The notes: generated from the letters alone by a model not told the origin. Shown: positions 1 to 6,785, numbered from the stretch's first letter. The stretch is 15,434 nt of DNA from JAYRWN01 sp041917975 (GCA_041917975.1 JAYRWN010000278.1:1-15434), one strand, 5' to 3'. Made by a program: numbers and translations.

Positions 1-118
1 CGCACGCTGTATGGTCCTCCTTCCTGACCTTCAAAATACCAATAGGAGGTTGGATAAGCCTGAATGTAAACACGCAGAAGTATCTTTAACTTTTCGGGAA
101 GGAAAACATATCGGTAGA
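1..118 (-). pseudogene. Tyrosine recombinase C-terminal fragment, copy 1 (cut by window edge)
   Basis: Minus-strand translation reads YRYVFLPEKLKILLRVYIQ and continues through the EGQEGGPYS segment that precedes the catalytic HxxR box in Bacteroidota tyrosine recombinases. It is almost the same as the fragment at 2193-2561, so it is a second copy of that gene 3' part. The left edge of the window cuts it before the HxxR and tyrosine motifs. Upstream of about position 118 the recombinase similarity stops and the intron-like sequence begins, so the core-binding domain and the first catalytic arginine are absent. Compared with copy 2 it lacks two bases near 121-126, so the reading frame across the junction differs. 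It is almost certainly not functional alone. Confidence 0.7.
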
Positions 119-506
119 CTTCTTGTTCCTTAAAACAGCATATGTAAATGTCTTGCCACCTTAACCCCGGTTGCCATGTATCCAATAATCCGGTATCGGC
201 TGTATTTTGTCGCAAGCTGCAAACGTAACCACCTGCTTTTCTCCATCGTTTTGCCCTTTCGGGGCGTCATCATTGGTTTACTTTCGTTCAGCTCATGCCA
301 GTCATAATTGCATAGATCATCGTCTATACTTTTCCACATCGCTCACTACCGCATCATTTCCGTGTACAGCAGCATGTGGTGTTTTGGTAACTTCTTTGGA
401 AGGACGTCACCGGAAGGCCACCGGAATAACTTTTCATTCCGCTCTTCCATCAGTAAAAGAGCATTCTACTACTCATGTTTCAGTTGAGTGTAGATTCAAG
501 TCACAC
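119..506 (-). ncRNA. Group II intron-like 5' fragment (domain I), copy 1
   Basis: Read on the minus strand, the segment begins GTGTGACTTGAATC, matching the GUGYG 5' end of group II introns. It then shows short consecutive hairpins and the string CTGAACGAAAGTAAACC, which resembles group II domain I. No reverse transcriptase, domain V or 3' end follows; after about 390 bases it joins recombinase coding sequence, so it would be a 3'-truncated intron. The 5' flank on the minus strand ends in CCCGAAAACGT, one arm of an attC-like hairpin, as expected for a group IIC-attC intron. The open frames here lack recognisable protein similarity. Identification rests on recall of intron features, not on a covariance search; another structured RNA is possible. 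Confidence 0.45.
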
Positions 507-640
507 ACGTTTTCGGGCTTGGCGAAGGTGGGAAATTCAAAGTGCAAATGTTTAATTTAGGACAAATGTTGATTAGTATTCCAATGCTCAAATTTAGTAC
601 ATCAGCCCCAATATCGCAAAACCGATGTTGGCAGCAGTAA
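507..640 (-). other. attC-like recombination site after the nuclease gene, interrupted by the intron-like fragment
   Basis: Immediately after the nuclease stop codon the minus strand reads TACTGCTGCCAACATCGG, then about 100 bases later CGCCAAGCCCGAAAACGT. The arms pair imperfectly (GGTTTTGCG with CGAAAAC; TTGG with CCAA), and the left end carries an ...AAC half-site, as in attC. The matching right half-site GTTGGCAGCA is missing here because the intron-like sequence starts after CGT, but that same string is found on the upstream border of the gene (2137-2146). This is the layout of an integron cassette: core site, gene, attC. Called from arm symmetry and position only. Confidence 0.5.
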
Positions 641-641
641 A

Positions 642-2114
642 TTATGCAGTTGAAGCGGATGGTTTATTGTCTTGTCCTGCGTCAATGATAATAATATTGG
701 GGTCGTTATCAAGTTCCAGTTCTTTTAAGATTGTCGTCACTTTTAAAAACTCTAAATCATCAAAGTACAATATCACTTTTATACTGCTCTTTGTCTGGTT
801 CGCCTGTTCATATATTTTTACTTGATTGAGCAAATTTCTTTTTAACTGAGTATTTGAGGCAAGTTTAAATTCAACAAGAGTTTTATCTTTTGAGCCTTTG
901 GAAATTGAATAGTCAACAGGACCTCTGCCATTATTCGGTTCTTGATTAACATCAAACGTTGAAGCAAACCAAGTTAGCCTATAAATTCTCTGAAGGTCTG
1001 CCTCCCTTTTTAAAGGCTGACCTTTGTGATAAAAGAGTTTGTACCCGTCATTGTGTTCAATAAAAGTCTTTAAGTATTCAATACGTTTTAAGGCTGCTGT
1101 GTGTGCATCAGTTTCGGTTAATGAATAGAAATTAGTTTGTGATGACAGTTGCTGAACTAATTCTTGTACTCGTTTTACAAAAACTTCTTCTACTTCCTCA
1201 ACTTTAATTTCTGAACTACGAATTGCACCATCTTTATCTTCTTCTTTTTGCTTTATATAGTAATCGATAATAACTGGAAATTGTCTTATCGTTTCATGTA
1301 TTGCCTTATTGATTTCCTTTTTCGATGGTTCCTTATTATCTTCTTTTTTTGGAATTATCTTTAAAAAATAATTGTGAATTTCCTCTCTAAGTTGGTCGTT
1401 TGGAATTGTATCACAGATGTTGTCAAAATCACCAATCAAATCATGATTATTAATCCAATTATCATCTTTTGTCAGAATATCTCGTGGAGTTAAAATAACA
1501 TAATCACCATCAAAATATGGGAGTACAAACTCCTTGGGCATCCACCTTTCTAGACGATAATCAAAATATGTCTTTTTAATTGTTAGCTTTCTTTTTTGGT
1601 TATCCTTTAAATGAGTGTTTGCAAATTTCTGTGAGTATTCTAGCAAAAAAGTTTTTATCAAGTTACAAGTAAAGTCGCTAATATTATCCCTGCCGACACC
1701 AATAGAAAACAGAGCAGCTTTTTCTAAATGTGAAGATGTAGTTATTGTTTCATGAGTTAAGTCACGAAATACAATATGCATACTGGACGAAAGTGCATTT
1801 CCAAAATCTAGTCCCAAACCAGAGCCGCCATTTCCAAATAAGCTGTATCCAAGCCAATTTTGCTTTACCTCTGGAAAACAATACCAGGCTTTAACTTGTG
1901 CATCTGTCATTGAACCTATTGCTGCTTTTTCTTTTAAGAATACTAAATAATTAATAATCTCCCCGTGAAGTTTTTGATATTCAGCTTTTTCATTCCCAAA
2001 AAGTAAAAACGGGTCAATAAATAATGGAAGGTCATTAATCAAAGAGATATTGAAAGCTCCAAATTCTTGAAGCGTTTCCTCAGAGATGTCAAAGAAGTCA
2101 GAGAAGTAGACCAT
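642..2114 (-). CDS. PD-(D/E)XK-type nuclease, putative defence protein (cassette cargo)
   Basis: A 490-residue, lysine-rich, AT-rich protein without signal peptide or membrane segment, so probably cytoplasmic. The C-terminal part shows a PD-(D/E)XK nuclease signature: PVD with Asp401, then VEFK with Glu415 and Lys417, preceded by a helix with Glu371 in KREADLQ that could complete the core. This fold is typical of restriction enzymes and other DNA-cleaving defence proteins. Residues 1-240 are not recognised. Residues 255-320 are highly charged and probably helical. The stop codon lies next to an attC-like site and the start lies 20-30 bases after a matching core half-site, so it looks like a stand-alone mobile cassette gene. 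No methyltransferase partner is nearby. Nuclease assignment is fairly firm; an anti-phage role is inference. Confidence 0.75.
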   Translation of the reverse strand: MVYFSDFFDISEETLQEFGAFNISLINDLPLFIDPFLLFGNEKAEYQKLHGEIINYLVFLKEKAAIGSMTDAQVKAWYCFPEVKQNWLGYSLFGNGGSGLGLDFGNALSSSMHIVFRDLTHETITTSSHLEKAALFSIGVGRDNISDFTCNLIKTFLLEYSQKFANTHLKDNQKRKLTIKKTYFDYRLERWMPKEFVLPYFDGDYVILTPRDILTKDDNWINNHDLIGDFDNICDTIPNDQLREEIHNYFLKIIPKKEDNKEPSKKEINKAIHETIRQFPVIIDYYIKQKEEDKDGAIRSSEIKVEEVEEVFVKRVQELVQQLSSQTNFYSLTETDAHTAALKRIEYLKTFIEHNDGYKLFYHKGQPLKREADLQRIYRLTWFASTFDVNQEPNNGRGPVDYSISKGSKDKTLVEFKLASNTQLKRNLLNQVKIYEQANQTKSSIKVILYFDDLEFLKVTTILKELELDNDPNIIIIDAGQDNKPSASTA

Positions 2115-2136
2115 TGTTATAGGGTTCTGTTTTTAT

Positions 2137-2177
2137 TGCTGCCAACATCCGTATATACGCATGTTATTGCGTATATA
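2137..2177 (-). other. Cassette core half-site and perfect hairpin upstream of the nuclease gene
   Basis: On the minus strand the order is a perfect hairpin, TATATACGCA / loop ATAACA / TGCGTATATA (2152-2177), then CGGATGTTGGCAGCAATAAA leading into the gene. GTTGGCAGCA is the inverted counterpart of TGCTGCCAAC at 627-636, so the nuclease gene is bordered by matching half-sites. The string TGCGTATATA(A)CG..GTT recurs before the secreted-protein gene (4795-4820). The hairpin lies 16 bases past the recombinase stop and could alternatively be a terminator or element end, although no U-tract follows. Confidence 0.55.
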
Positions 2178-2192
2178 TTTTAATATCTAAAG

Positions 2193-2561
2193 TTACCAAC
2201 TCTCCGGAAAATCCAGAGGACTTAGGTGCCTTTTTTTATTTAAATCGGTCAGATGGGTATATATTTCGTTGGACCTCAATGAAATGTGACCAAGTGACTC
2301 CTGGATGACCCGTAGATCTACGCCCGCTTCCAGCAGATGGGTGGCATAGGAGTGCCGCAAAGTATGTACGGTGGCATAAGCTTCTACTTTGGCCTTCACT
2401 AAAGACTGATGAAATATGGACTGGATGCTGCGCACGCTGTATGGTCCTCCTTCCTGACCTTCAAAATACCAATAGGAGGTTGGATAAGCCTGAATGTAAA
2501 CACGCAGCACTGTCTTGAACTTTTCGGGAAGGAAGACATATCGGTAGACTTCACTTGTTCC
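2193..2561 (-). pseudogene. Tyrosine recombinase C-terminal catalytic fragment, copy 2
   Basis: About 120 codons encode the end of a Bacteroidota tyrosine recombinase. Visible are the YVFLPEKFK strand, EGQEGGPYSVRSIQ, the HTLRHSYATHLL box with His-x-x-Arg, the LGH histidine, the catalytic tyrosine in IYTHL, and the usual C-terminal SPLDF. Full-length relatives are about 350-400 residues; the arm domains, core-binding domain and first catalytic arginine are missing. The frame is closed by TAA at 2562-2564, right where intron-like sequence takes over. A start at GTG 2510 would give 105 residues, but an active enzyme is unlikely. The family is the Bacteroidota Xer/phage-integrase type rather than integron IntI. 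A related N-terminal half lies at 4829-5477, beyond the secreted-protein cassette. Confidence 0.8.
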
Positions 2562-2940
2562 TTAAAACAGCCTGTGTAAATGTCTTGCCAACTTAACCCA
2601 GGTTGCCATGTATCCAATAATCCGGTATCGGCTGTATTTTGTCGCAAGATGTAAACGTAACCACCTGCTTTTCTCCATCGTTTTGCCTGTTCGGGGCTTC
2701 ATCATTGGTTTACTTTCGTTCAGCTCATGCCAGTCATAACTGCATAGATCATTGTCTGTACTTTTCCACATTGCTCACTACCGCATCATTTCCGTGTACA
2801 GCCGCATGTGGTGTTTTGGTAACTCCCCGGAAGGACGTCACCGGAAGGCCACCGGAATAACTTTTCATTCCGCTCTTCCATCAGTAAAAGAGCATTCTAC
2901 TACTCATGTTTCAGTTGAGTGTAGATTCAAGTCACACACG
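2431..2940. repeat. Direct repeat A, copy 2
   Basis: Same orientation and nearly the same length as 1-509. It contains part of the recombinase fragment and the entire intron-like fragment. A two-base length difference near 2551-2556 (ACTTCACTTG here, ACTTCTTG in copy 1) shifts the reading frame across the recombinase/intron junction. The right border at ...CACACACG is followed by the attC-like hairpin of the secreted-protein cassette. Confidence 0.92.
2550..2937 (-). ncRNA. Group II intron-like 5' fragment (domain I), copy 2
   Basis: Minus-strand 5' end GTGTGACTTG follows AGCCAGCCGT, the distal arm of an attC-like hairpin. Clear stems are visible at 2872-2893 (GCTCTT/AAGAGC) and 2853-2872 (CGGAAT/ATTCCG), followed by a CCGG-rich stem near 2827-2853. 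No intron-encoded protein and no domain V are present; sequence passes directly into recombinase codons at about 2550. Both copies share the same 5' terminus and the same truncation point, so the truncated form was duplicated as a unit. Identification as a IIC-attC intron is based on the 5' motif and the insertion point. Confidence 0.45.
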
Positions 2941-3020
2941 GCTGGCTTGCTGCCGTGCCGCGGTGAGTTGGGCTTGTGGGTTGGCTATTCGGCGGCATGG
3001 GCAGCCAGCCGTTGTTATCG
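2938..3020 (-). other. attC-like hairpin after the secreted-protein gene
   Basis: The arms at 2938-2961 (ACGGCTGGCTTGCTGCCG...) and 2992-3012 (...GGGCAGCCAGCCGT) pair almost perfectly with a few unpaired bases on one side, leaving a 30-base apical spacer. This is the imperfect-stem architecture of an attC site. On the minus strand the gene-proximal end is AGCGATAACAACGG, and its ATAAC half-site matches the GTTAT core at the gene's upstream border (4797-4802). The gene-distal half-site is replaced by the intron-like 5' end. A plain rho-independent terminator is less likely because of the long structured loop. Confidence 0.6.
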
Positions 3021-3026
3021 CTGTTT

Positions 3027-4772
3027 TTAATTTTTACCAAACGTATTATCTTGATTGTTGTTAATTTTCTTTGGTCTATTAATCAATGCATAACCAAATC
3101 CAACAGACCACCACCATTTGTTTTGGTAAGCCCAATTATAACCTTCTTGATTTGTCGTATTGAAATTATTATTTATCCTATCTTTCCCTGCAAATAGCCC
3201 TATCTGGATATTGTCGAATTCAAAGATTGTTCCTATAGACCATGTAAATGCTGCGAGGTCTTGAACTGTTGGGGTTCTAGTTGGATTAGAATTATTCGAA
3301 GTAATACTAACCGATGAAATTCCTACTGAAAATCCTGCATCGATAAAATGAGGTTTATACTTGCTTATTCTTTTTTTTACCCCAACAAAAGGACCTAAAG
3401 CTACATCCTTTGAAAATTCAAATCCCTTTTCATCTTCATTCAAATCTTTTGATTTCCTTATTTTTACAGGTATAAGTACTGTTCCCGCAGTGAAACTAAA
3501 GCCGTTTATTCCCTTGATTGGCACAAAGGATAACACTCTAGACGCTACATCATCTTTATTGATACGGAAATATTTATACTCATTAAGTCCATCACTATCC
3601 GTAGTATTATTTCTTTTTTTTATTACATATTTGTCATTCAAATTATTTATTCCATTTATTGTGTAAACTTTGAAAGTTGACGCTTCTGGAGAGGGGGAAT
3701 CTATTTTGAAATTTTCAGATTGATACCCTGTGTAATTTGCCGTTATACTTGCGGGAAGAGATGAAAGTTCAAATGAAAATTTACCTTCAATATCCGTAAC
3801 TGTTTTTTTGTCTGTACCAGCTTCTATGATGTTTGCTCCGATAATTGGTTCTTTGTTATTTGGGTATATCAATTTCCCTGTAATTTTCTTTCCATCTAAT
3901 TTGTAACTTAATGTAAATGCCTGTTTGTTTGTAATTTCATCATCATCTTTAATATCATCTTTCTTTTTATTGCCCTTCTTCTTTATGTCCTTTTCGTCCC
4001 ACATCCAAAAACGAATTATGTAGTCAGCCTCTATTTTTCCAATTATGGTAAATTTATACCCAGGATATGCAATTAGATATTCCCCTGAAATTTTTTCACC
4101 AGTAATAGTTGATTCGTATATTGGAACATCACGTTGAACTTCTTTGTAAAGATTGTCTGGAATTTCAGTATCATCTATACTGCCGAATACATTCTTATCT
4201 TCTTCTTTTTTAATTACTACATCATGTTCGTAACTTTTACTACATCCAGTTTGCTTATTCGTTACAATTAATTTGTATTTTCCAAAATCTGAAAGTTTGA
4301 CATCTGTGAATTTTACCATACTGCCTTCTGCCTTAATTCCATTTGGAGTTTCCCATGTATAACTGAAGTTATTACTTTTGGGAGTTTCTAAGAATATATC
4401 ATTTTCTTTTTGAAAAAATGATATATTACCTTCTAATTTTGGAGCAATTCTAACTTCAATTTTGATAGTGTCAATTAATACTTGATTCGTTCCGTCATCT
4501 TTTTTGTAAAAAGCTTTAACATAAACTTCAAATTGTTCTGAATATTTTTCTATACCAGTAATAAAACTTATTTGTTCTCCATTTCCTGATAACCCTCCTT
4601 TACTAGAACTCCAAACATAATCAATTGATCCAGTGAGATTGTTTGGAATAACTTTTAAATTAAGTGTGTCTCCATTACATGAAATTGTATCTCCCTGTAT
4701 CATTATCTGCTGTGAGAACAATACCTTTGAGAAAATTAATGAAAAAATTGAAAGGATGAGTTTACTTTTCAT
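3027..4772 (-). CDS. Secreted Ig-like / carboxypeptidase-regulatory-like protein with C-terminal barrel-like region (cassette cargo)
   Basis: A 581-residue protein with a signal peptide (residues 1-20, cleavage near FSQQ). Two Ig/PKD-like beta domains follow, about 22-108 and 110-188; each has a W-containing strand (DYVWSSS, FSYTWETP). A unique segment ends in a lysine/aspartate-rich linker (260-281). A carboxypeptidase-regulatory/CNA-B-like domain spans about 297-357, with KITGKLIYPNNKEPIIGANI and GKFSFEL. The last ~150 residues alternate polar and aromatic positions like outer-membrane beta strands (FTAGTVLIP, HFIDAGFSVGI, WWWSVGFGYAL). It would act at the cell surface; function unknown. 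Like the nuclease it is AT-rich, flanked by cassette-type half-sites, and lies between the N-terminal and C-terminal pieces of a recombinase. Confidence 0.75.
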   Translation of the reverse strand: MKSKLILSIFSLIFSKVLFSQQIMIQGDTISCNGDTLNLKVIPNNLTGSIDYVWSSSKGGLSGNGEQISFITGIEKYSEQFEVYVKAFYKKDDGTNQVLIDTIKIEVRIAPKLEGNISFFQKENDIFLETPKSNNFSYTWETPNGIKAEGSMVKFTDVKLSDFGKYKLIVTNKQTGCSKSYEHDVVIKKEEDKNVFGSIDDTEIPDNLYKEVQRDVPIYESTITGEKISGEYLIAYPGYKFTIIGKIEADYIIRFWMWDEKDIKKKGNKKKDDIKDDDEITNKQAFTLSYKLDGKKITGKLIYPNNKEPIIGANIIEAGTDKKTVTDIEGKFSFELSSLPASITANYTGYQSENFKIDSPSPEASTFKVYTINGINNLNDKYVIKKRNNTTDSDGLNEYKYFRINKDDVASRVLSFVPIKGINGFSFTAGTVLIPVKIRKSKDLNEDEKGFEFSKDVALGPFVGVKKRISKYKPHFIDAGFSVGISSVSITSNNSNPTRTPTVQDLAAFTWSIGTIFEFDNIQIGLFAGKDRINNNFNTTNQEGYNWAYQNKWWWSVGFGYALINRPKKINNNQDNTFGKN

Positions 4773-4794
4773 TTAATAATTTTTTTTTTAATTA

Positions 4795-4820
4795 GTGATA
4801 ACTTCGTTATATACGCATAA
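4795..4820 (-). other. Cassette core half-site upstream of the secreted-protein gene
   Basis: Minus strand reads TTATGCGTATATAACGAAG then TTATCAC, ending 22 bases before the ATG. It shares TGCGTATATA-CG-GTT with the half-site before the nuclease gene, and its GTTATC matches GATAAC at the start of the attC-like hairpin after this gene. It lies just beyond the broken end of the recombinase N-terminal half, so it marks a recombination junction. Confidence 0.5.
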
Positions 4821-4828
4821 TTTTTGTA

Positions 4829-5113
4829 TCATTCCTGCGTTTTTTTCGAAAAACGGTGAAAAAGATTACGTTGATCCAAAGGACTTTGAATCAGTGATAG
4901 CGCTTTATTGGTCACATCCGCGGGATCATAGAATAGCCTGATAAAAAACCGATTGCCGGAAAATGTGATCTTCAGCTGGTCCTTTCCCGTCTCCTGTATG
5001 TCAGCAGCCTCTGTCCTTGCACGTATCGAGGCACTTACTGGAAGCGCCAGAGTAGATATTCCTGTTTTGTCATCTGGTTCATGGATGGCTAGACTTATGA
5101 TCATTACCTTCAA
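4829..5113 (-). pseudogene. Second arm domain of a broken tyrosine recombinase
   Basis: An open frame of up to 94 residues overlapping the previous frame by 35 bases; the apparent first codon is TTG. Its part LKITFSGNRFFIRLFYDPADV resembles the second N-terminal arm domain of Bacteroidota recombinases, which follows the first after a variable linker. After ALSLIQ the similarity ends, and a different frame runs to a stop just before the half-site at 4795-4820. The simplest reading is that 4829-5477 is one gene broken by a frameshift at about 5080-5113 and truncated before its core-binding and catalytic domains. A short perfect hairpin (CGTTTTT-TTCG-AAAAACG, 4838-4855) sits at the truncated end. 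It could instead be a small unrelated protein. Confidence 0.45.
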
Positions 5114-5477
5114 TTAAGGAGTTTATCATAAGTGTTAGTTTCTTAATTAAGGTCACCTTTTTTATCCAATTTTTTTTCTGACTGAGTATTCCGGTAGGGT
5201 CATCTGGTGCAGGGCTGGCTGCGATGGTTCCGGATAATAAGGCCAGGCAATCCAAGGAAAACGACTCCAATTTGCCTAACTTTTGAACGGATGGCAGATT
5301 CGTCTCCGTGTAGGGTAAATACCAACCACGCCACGAGGCGGAATATTTACTATCCGGTATGGTTTTGACCTGGATAATTAAATCCCGGTTATCAGGAAAA
5401 AATAAGCCCGGGACATCGTGCTCACGATGGCGAAGCTTACGCAGTGAAAGCATGGCCGGTAGTACCTCAGGCGTCAT
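5079..5477 (-). pseudogene. N-terminal arm domain of a tyrosine recombinase (truncated)
   Basis: A 132-residue frame beginning MTPEVLPAML. Residues about 12-65 (LRKLRHREHDVPGLFFPDN then SWRGWYLPYTETNL) match the N-terminal DNA-binding arm of Bacteroidota tyrosine recombinases: a basic beta hairpin, FP, then W-x-x-W-Y-LP-Y. The frame then runs through a low-complexity linker and stops at 5079 without core-binding or catalytic domains. The next frame (4829-5113) continues the family pattern, so this is the 5' half of a frameshifted gene. The matching type of C-terminal half is at 2193-2561, separated by the secreted-protein cassette and intron-like RNA. The sequence around the start is part of direct repeat B, and a shorter scar of the same start is seen at 6786-6808. 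Confidence 0.6.
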
Positions 5478-5987
5478 GTGTATGGGTTTGGTCCCGCTTC
5501 AAATATAACTACGGACACCTGAGTAAACAAGTAGGCAAGCAGAAATATTTTAACCAACAGTTTTGGATGCTGGTCTGAGTCATCCGTCAGGCCATGTTTC
5601 CCAAATAAGATTTACAAAGGATTTCCTGCAAAAATTTTAACAGATTCATCCGGCGAACCTATTTAATGATTTGCCCCAATTGACTCCAAAATTCCGGATG
5701 GAAGCTGATCGGCACGGGTTTATCATCGGGAGCTTCGCCCATCCGCACTACCACGATGAACTGGGAATCACTTCGATGAACTGCCCATTTTTACCCATGG
5801 CCGCAAATAAATCCGCCGGCGCTGACGGCACCAGGGATACCGGAATGGAAAAGGTCACGCCAGGGTAGACAATACTGTTTTTACTGTTTAGCCACCCCAG
5901 GTAGCCATAGGAACGATTGAGATCCTGGGACGCAGTGGTCATCTCGGTAAAATACTTTTTATCTTTTAACACCGGCGTCTGATCCCA
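5455..5987. repeat. Direct repeat B, copy 1
   Basis: Aligns with 6786-7323 in the same orientation. It covers the first codons of the recombinase N-terminal gene, about 180 bases of intergenic DNA and the last ~105 codons of the serine hydrolase gene. It ends abruptly at GATCCCA, after which it diverges (TTATGG here, ATCCCC in copy 2). Together with copy 2 it brackets the PNPOx cassette. Confidence 0.9.
5659..5987 (-). pseudogene. Truncated duplicate of the serine hydrolase 3' end
   Basis: Minus-strand translation reproduces the hydrolase C-terminal region, LKDKKYFTEMTT...SYGYL..LN.KNSIVYPG and AAMGKNGQFIEVIPS. There is no start, signal peptide or SxxK motif. Relative to 6991-8115 it has lost four bases (TTTA) near 5757, shifting the frame after EVIPS, and has several substitutions, including W to G in YLWWLN. 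It has clearly decayed since duplication. The intact parent lies one cassette to the right, so the duplication post-dates the parent gene's arrival at this locus. Confidence 0.88.
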
Positions 5988-6108
5988 TTATGGCAAACGG
6001 CTGTTGGAAGTGGTCCTTTTATCCAATATATTACTTTATATTACTTTTATTACTTTTTATATTTCCGCTTCAGCTGTGGCAGCCCTATTTTCTGCTTTAT
6101 ATTTTTTA
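5988..6108. other. AT-rich non-coding stretch
   Basis: Between the truncated hydrolase copy and the attC-like site there is a run dominated by short A/T words (repeated TATTACTTT-type units at about 6038-6060). No supported coding frame, RNA or clear promoter was recognised. It is the unexplained junction between repeat B copy 1 and the PNPOx cassette. Confidence 0.5.
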
Positions 6109-6236
6109 GTGTTAGCAACAATTTGTCCCAAGGGTAAGTCATTTTTTAAAGTTGATCGAAGTACAAATATTTAATTACTTTCGCAAGGCGAATTTTACCA
6201 ATACTATGTTGGCTGGTCGGGATTGTTGTGTTATAA
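6109..6236 (-). other. Possible attC-like site after the PNPOx gene
   Basis: On the minus strand TTATAACACAACAATCCC overlaps the stop codon of the PNPOx gene, and about 90 bases later GGGACAAATTGTTGCTAAC forms an approximate inverse of it. Gene-proximal AAC and distal GTT half-sites with a roughly 128-base total length fit the attC pattern, but the arms are weaker than those at 2938-3020 and the sequence differs from the other two sites. Confidence 0.35.
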
Positions 6237-6716
6237 GTTTTCGGTCATTTTACCCAAATTAATTTTCTCTGCTTTTATAAAAGTTATTTCTCTTATAAAT
6301 TCCATTTTGCCCCATAGATAATAATTCCCTTTTAGCCATTTGGTTAAACTCATTCTTGTATTTAGTCGTTTAATTTCAATGTCTGACGCTTTTCTTCTTT
6401 CTCCAAGTTGTCCGTAAAGTTTAATTGCCGGGTAATTATTGAATTTCCCTTTGAATAGTGAAGTCAACCAAAAAAAGGTATTGCTATTCACCGCCAAAAC
6501 ACAAATGTTTTTATGGCTTTTACTATTATCTGGAAGTTTTGTCGGAAACTTTTCAAAGTAAAACCCTGTCTGATTGTTATTTAAGAATAATGAGCCAATT
6601 GGCGTTACTGTCGGATTGCCTTCTTTATCAACCGAGGCTATGGAAACGTGAAAATTTGTCCTGAAACATTTGTTGAAATGCTTTCTTATTTCTATCCAAT
6701 CTTTCTGAATGTCCAT
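6231..6716 (-). CDS. Pyridoxamine 5'-phosphate oxidase-like (split-barrel) protein
   Basis: A 161-residue, AT-rich protein. The N-terminal ~90 residues follow the PNPOx-like split-barrel pattern: a leading helix, FHVSIASVDKEGNPTVTPIGSLFL, then a strand GFYFEKFP and NICVLAVNS. This fold binds FMN, heme or F420 in different families; the ligand cannot be told here. The C-terminal 60 residues are less conserved. No signal peptide, so cytoplasmic. It sits alone between the two copies of direct repeat B, overlaps an attC-like site at its stop, and differs in base composition from the hydrolase to its right, consistent with acquisition as a cassette. Start ATG at 6716 chosen because upstream sequence is AT-rich and non-coding. 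Confidence 0.75.
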   Translation of the reverse strand: MDIQKDWIEIRKHFNKCFRTNFHVSIASVDKEGNPTVTPIGSLFLNNNQTGFYFEKFPTKLPDNSKSHKNICVLAVNSNTFFWLTSLFKGKFNNYPAIKLYGQLGERRKASDIEIKRLNTRMSLTKWLKGNYYLWGKMEFIREITFIKAEKINLGKMTENL

Positions 6717-6785
6717 ATTATATATTGTCCCGATTTATAGCTATCTATTTAAGATGTTGTTCGGTCGTGACGCTGTGTACGTGTA

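Larger units (their letters stand above)
1..509. repeat. Direct repeat A, copy 1 (recombinase 3' part + intron-like fragment)
   Basis: This stretch aligns along its whole length with 2431-2940 in the same orientation, with scattered substitutions and small indels. The last ~110 bases (about 397-509) are identical in the two copies. The right border is sharp: both copies end at TCACACACG and then enter unrelated sequence. The left border lies outside the window. The two copies bracket the nuclease cassette. Confidence 0.92.

Noticed and set aside
130..339. Minus-strand frames starting MWKS in both copies (130-339, 2562-2771)
   Set aside because: Similar between copies only because the DNA is duplicated; no protein family pattern, and the sequence looks like structured RNA.
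207..560. Plus-strand open frames over the intron-like copies (207-560, 2639-2860, 2752-3030)
   Set aside because: They are antisense to the duplicated structured fragment, show no recognisable domain, and the frame is not preserved between the two copies.
2193..2561. Considered as an integron integrase (IntI)
   Set aside because: The visible C-terminal motifs (EGQxGGxYS, VHTLRHSYATHLLEAG, SPLDF) fit Bacteroidota Xer/phage-type recombinases; the IntI-specific patch lies outside the surviving fragment, so IntI is not supported.
5671..5868. Plus-strand frame of 65 codons
   Set aside because: Antisense to the truncated hydrolase copy; a shadow of that gene.
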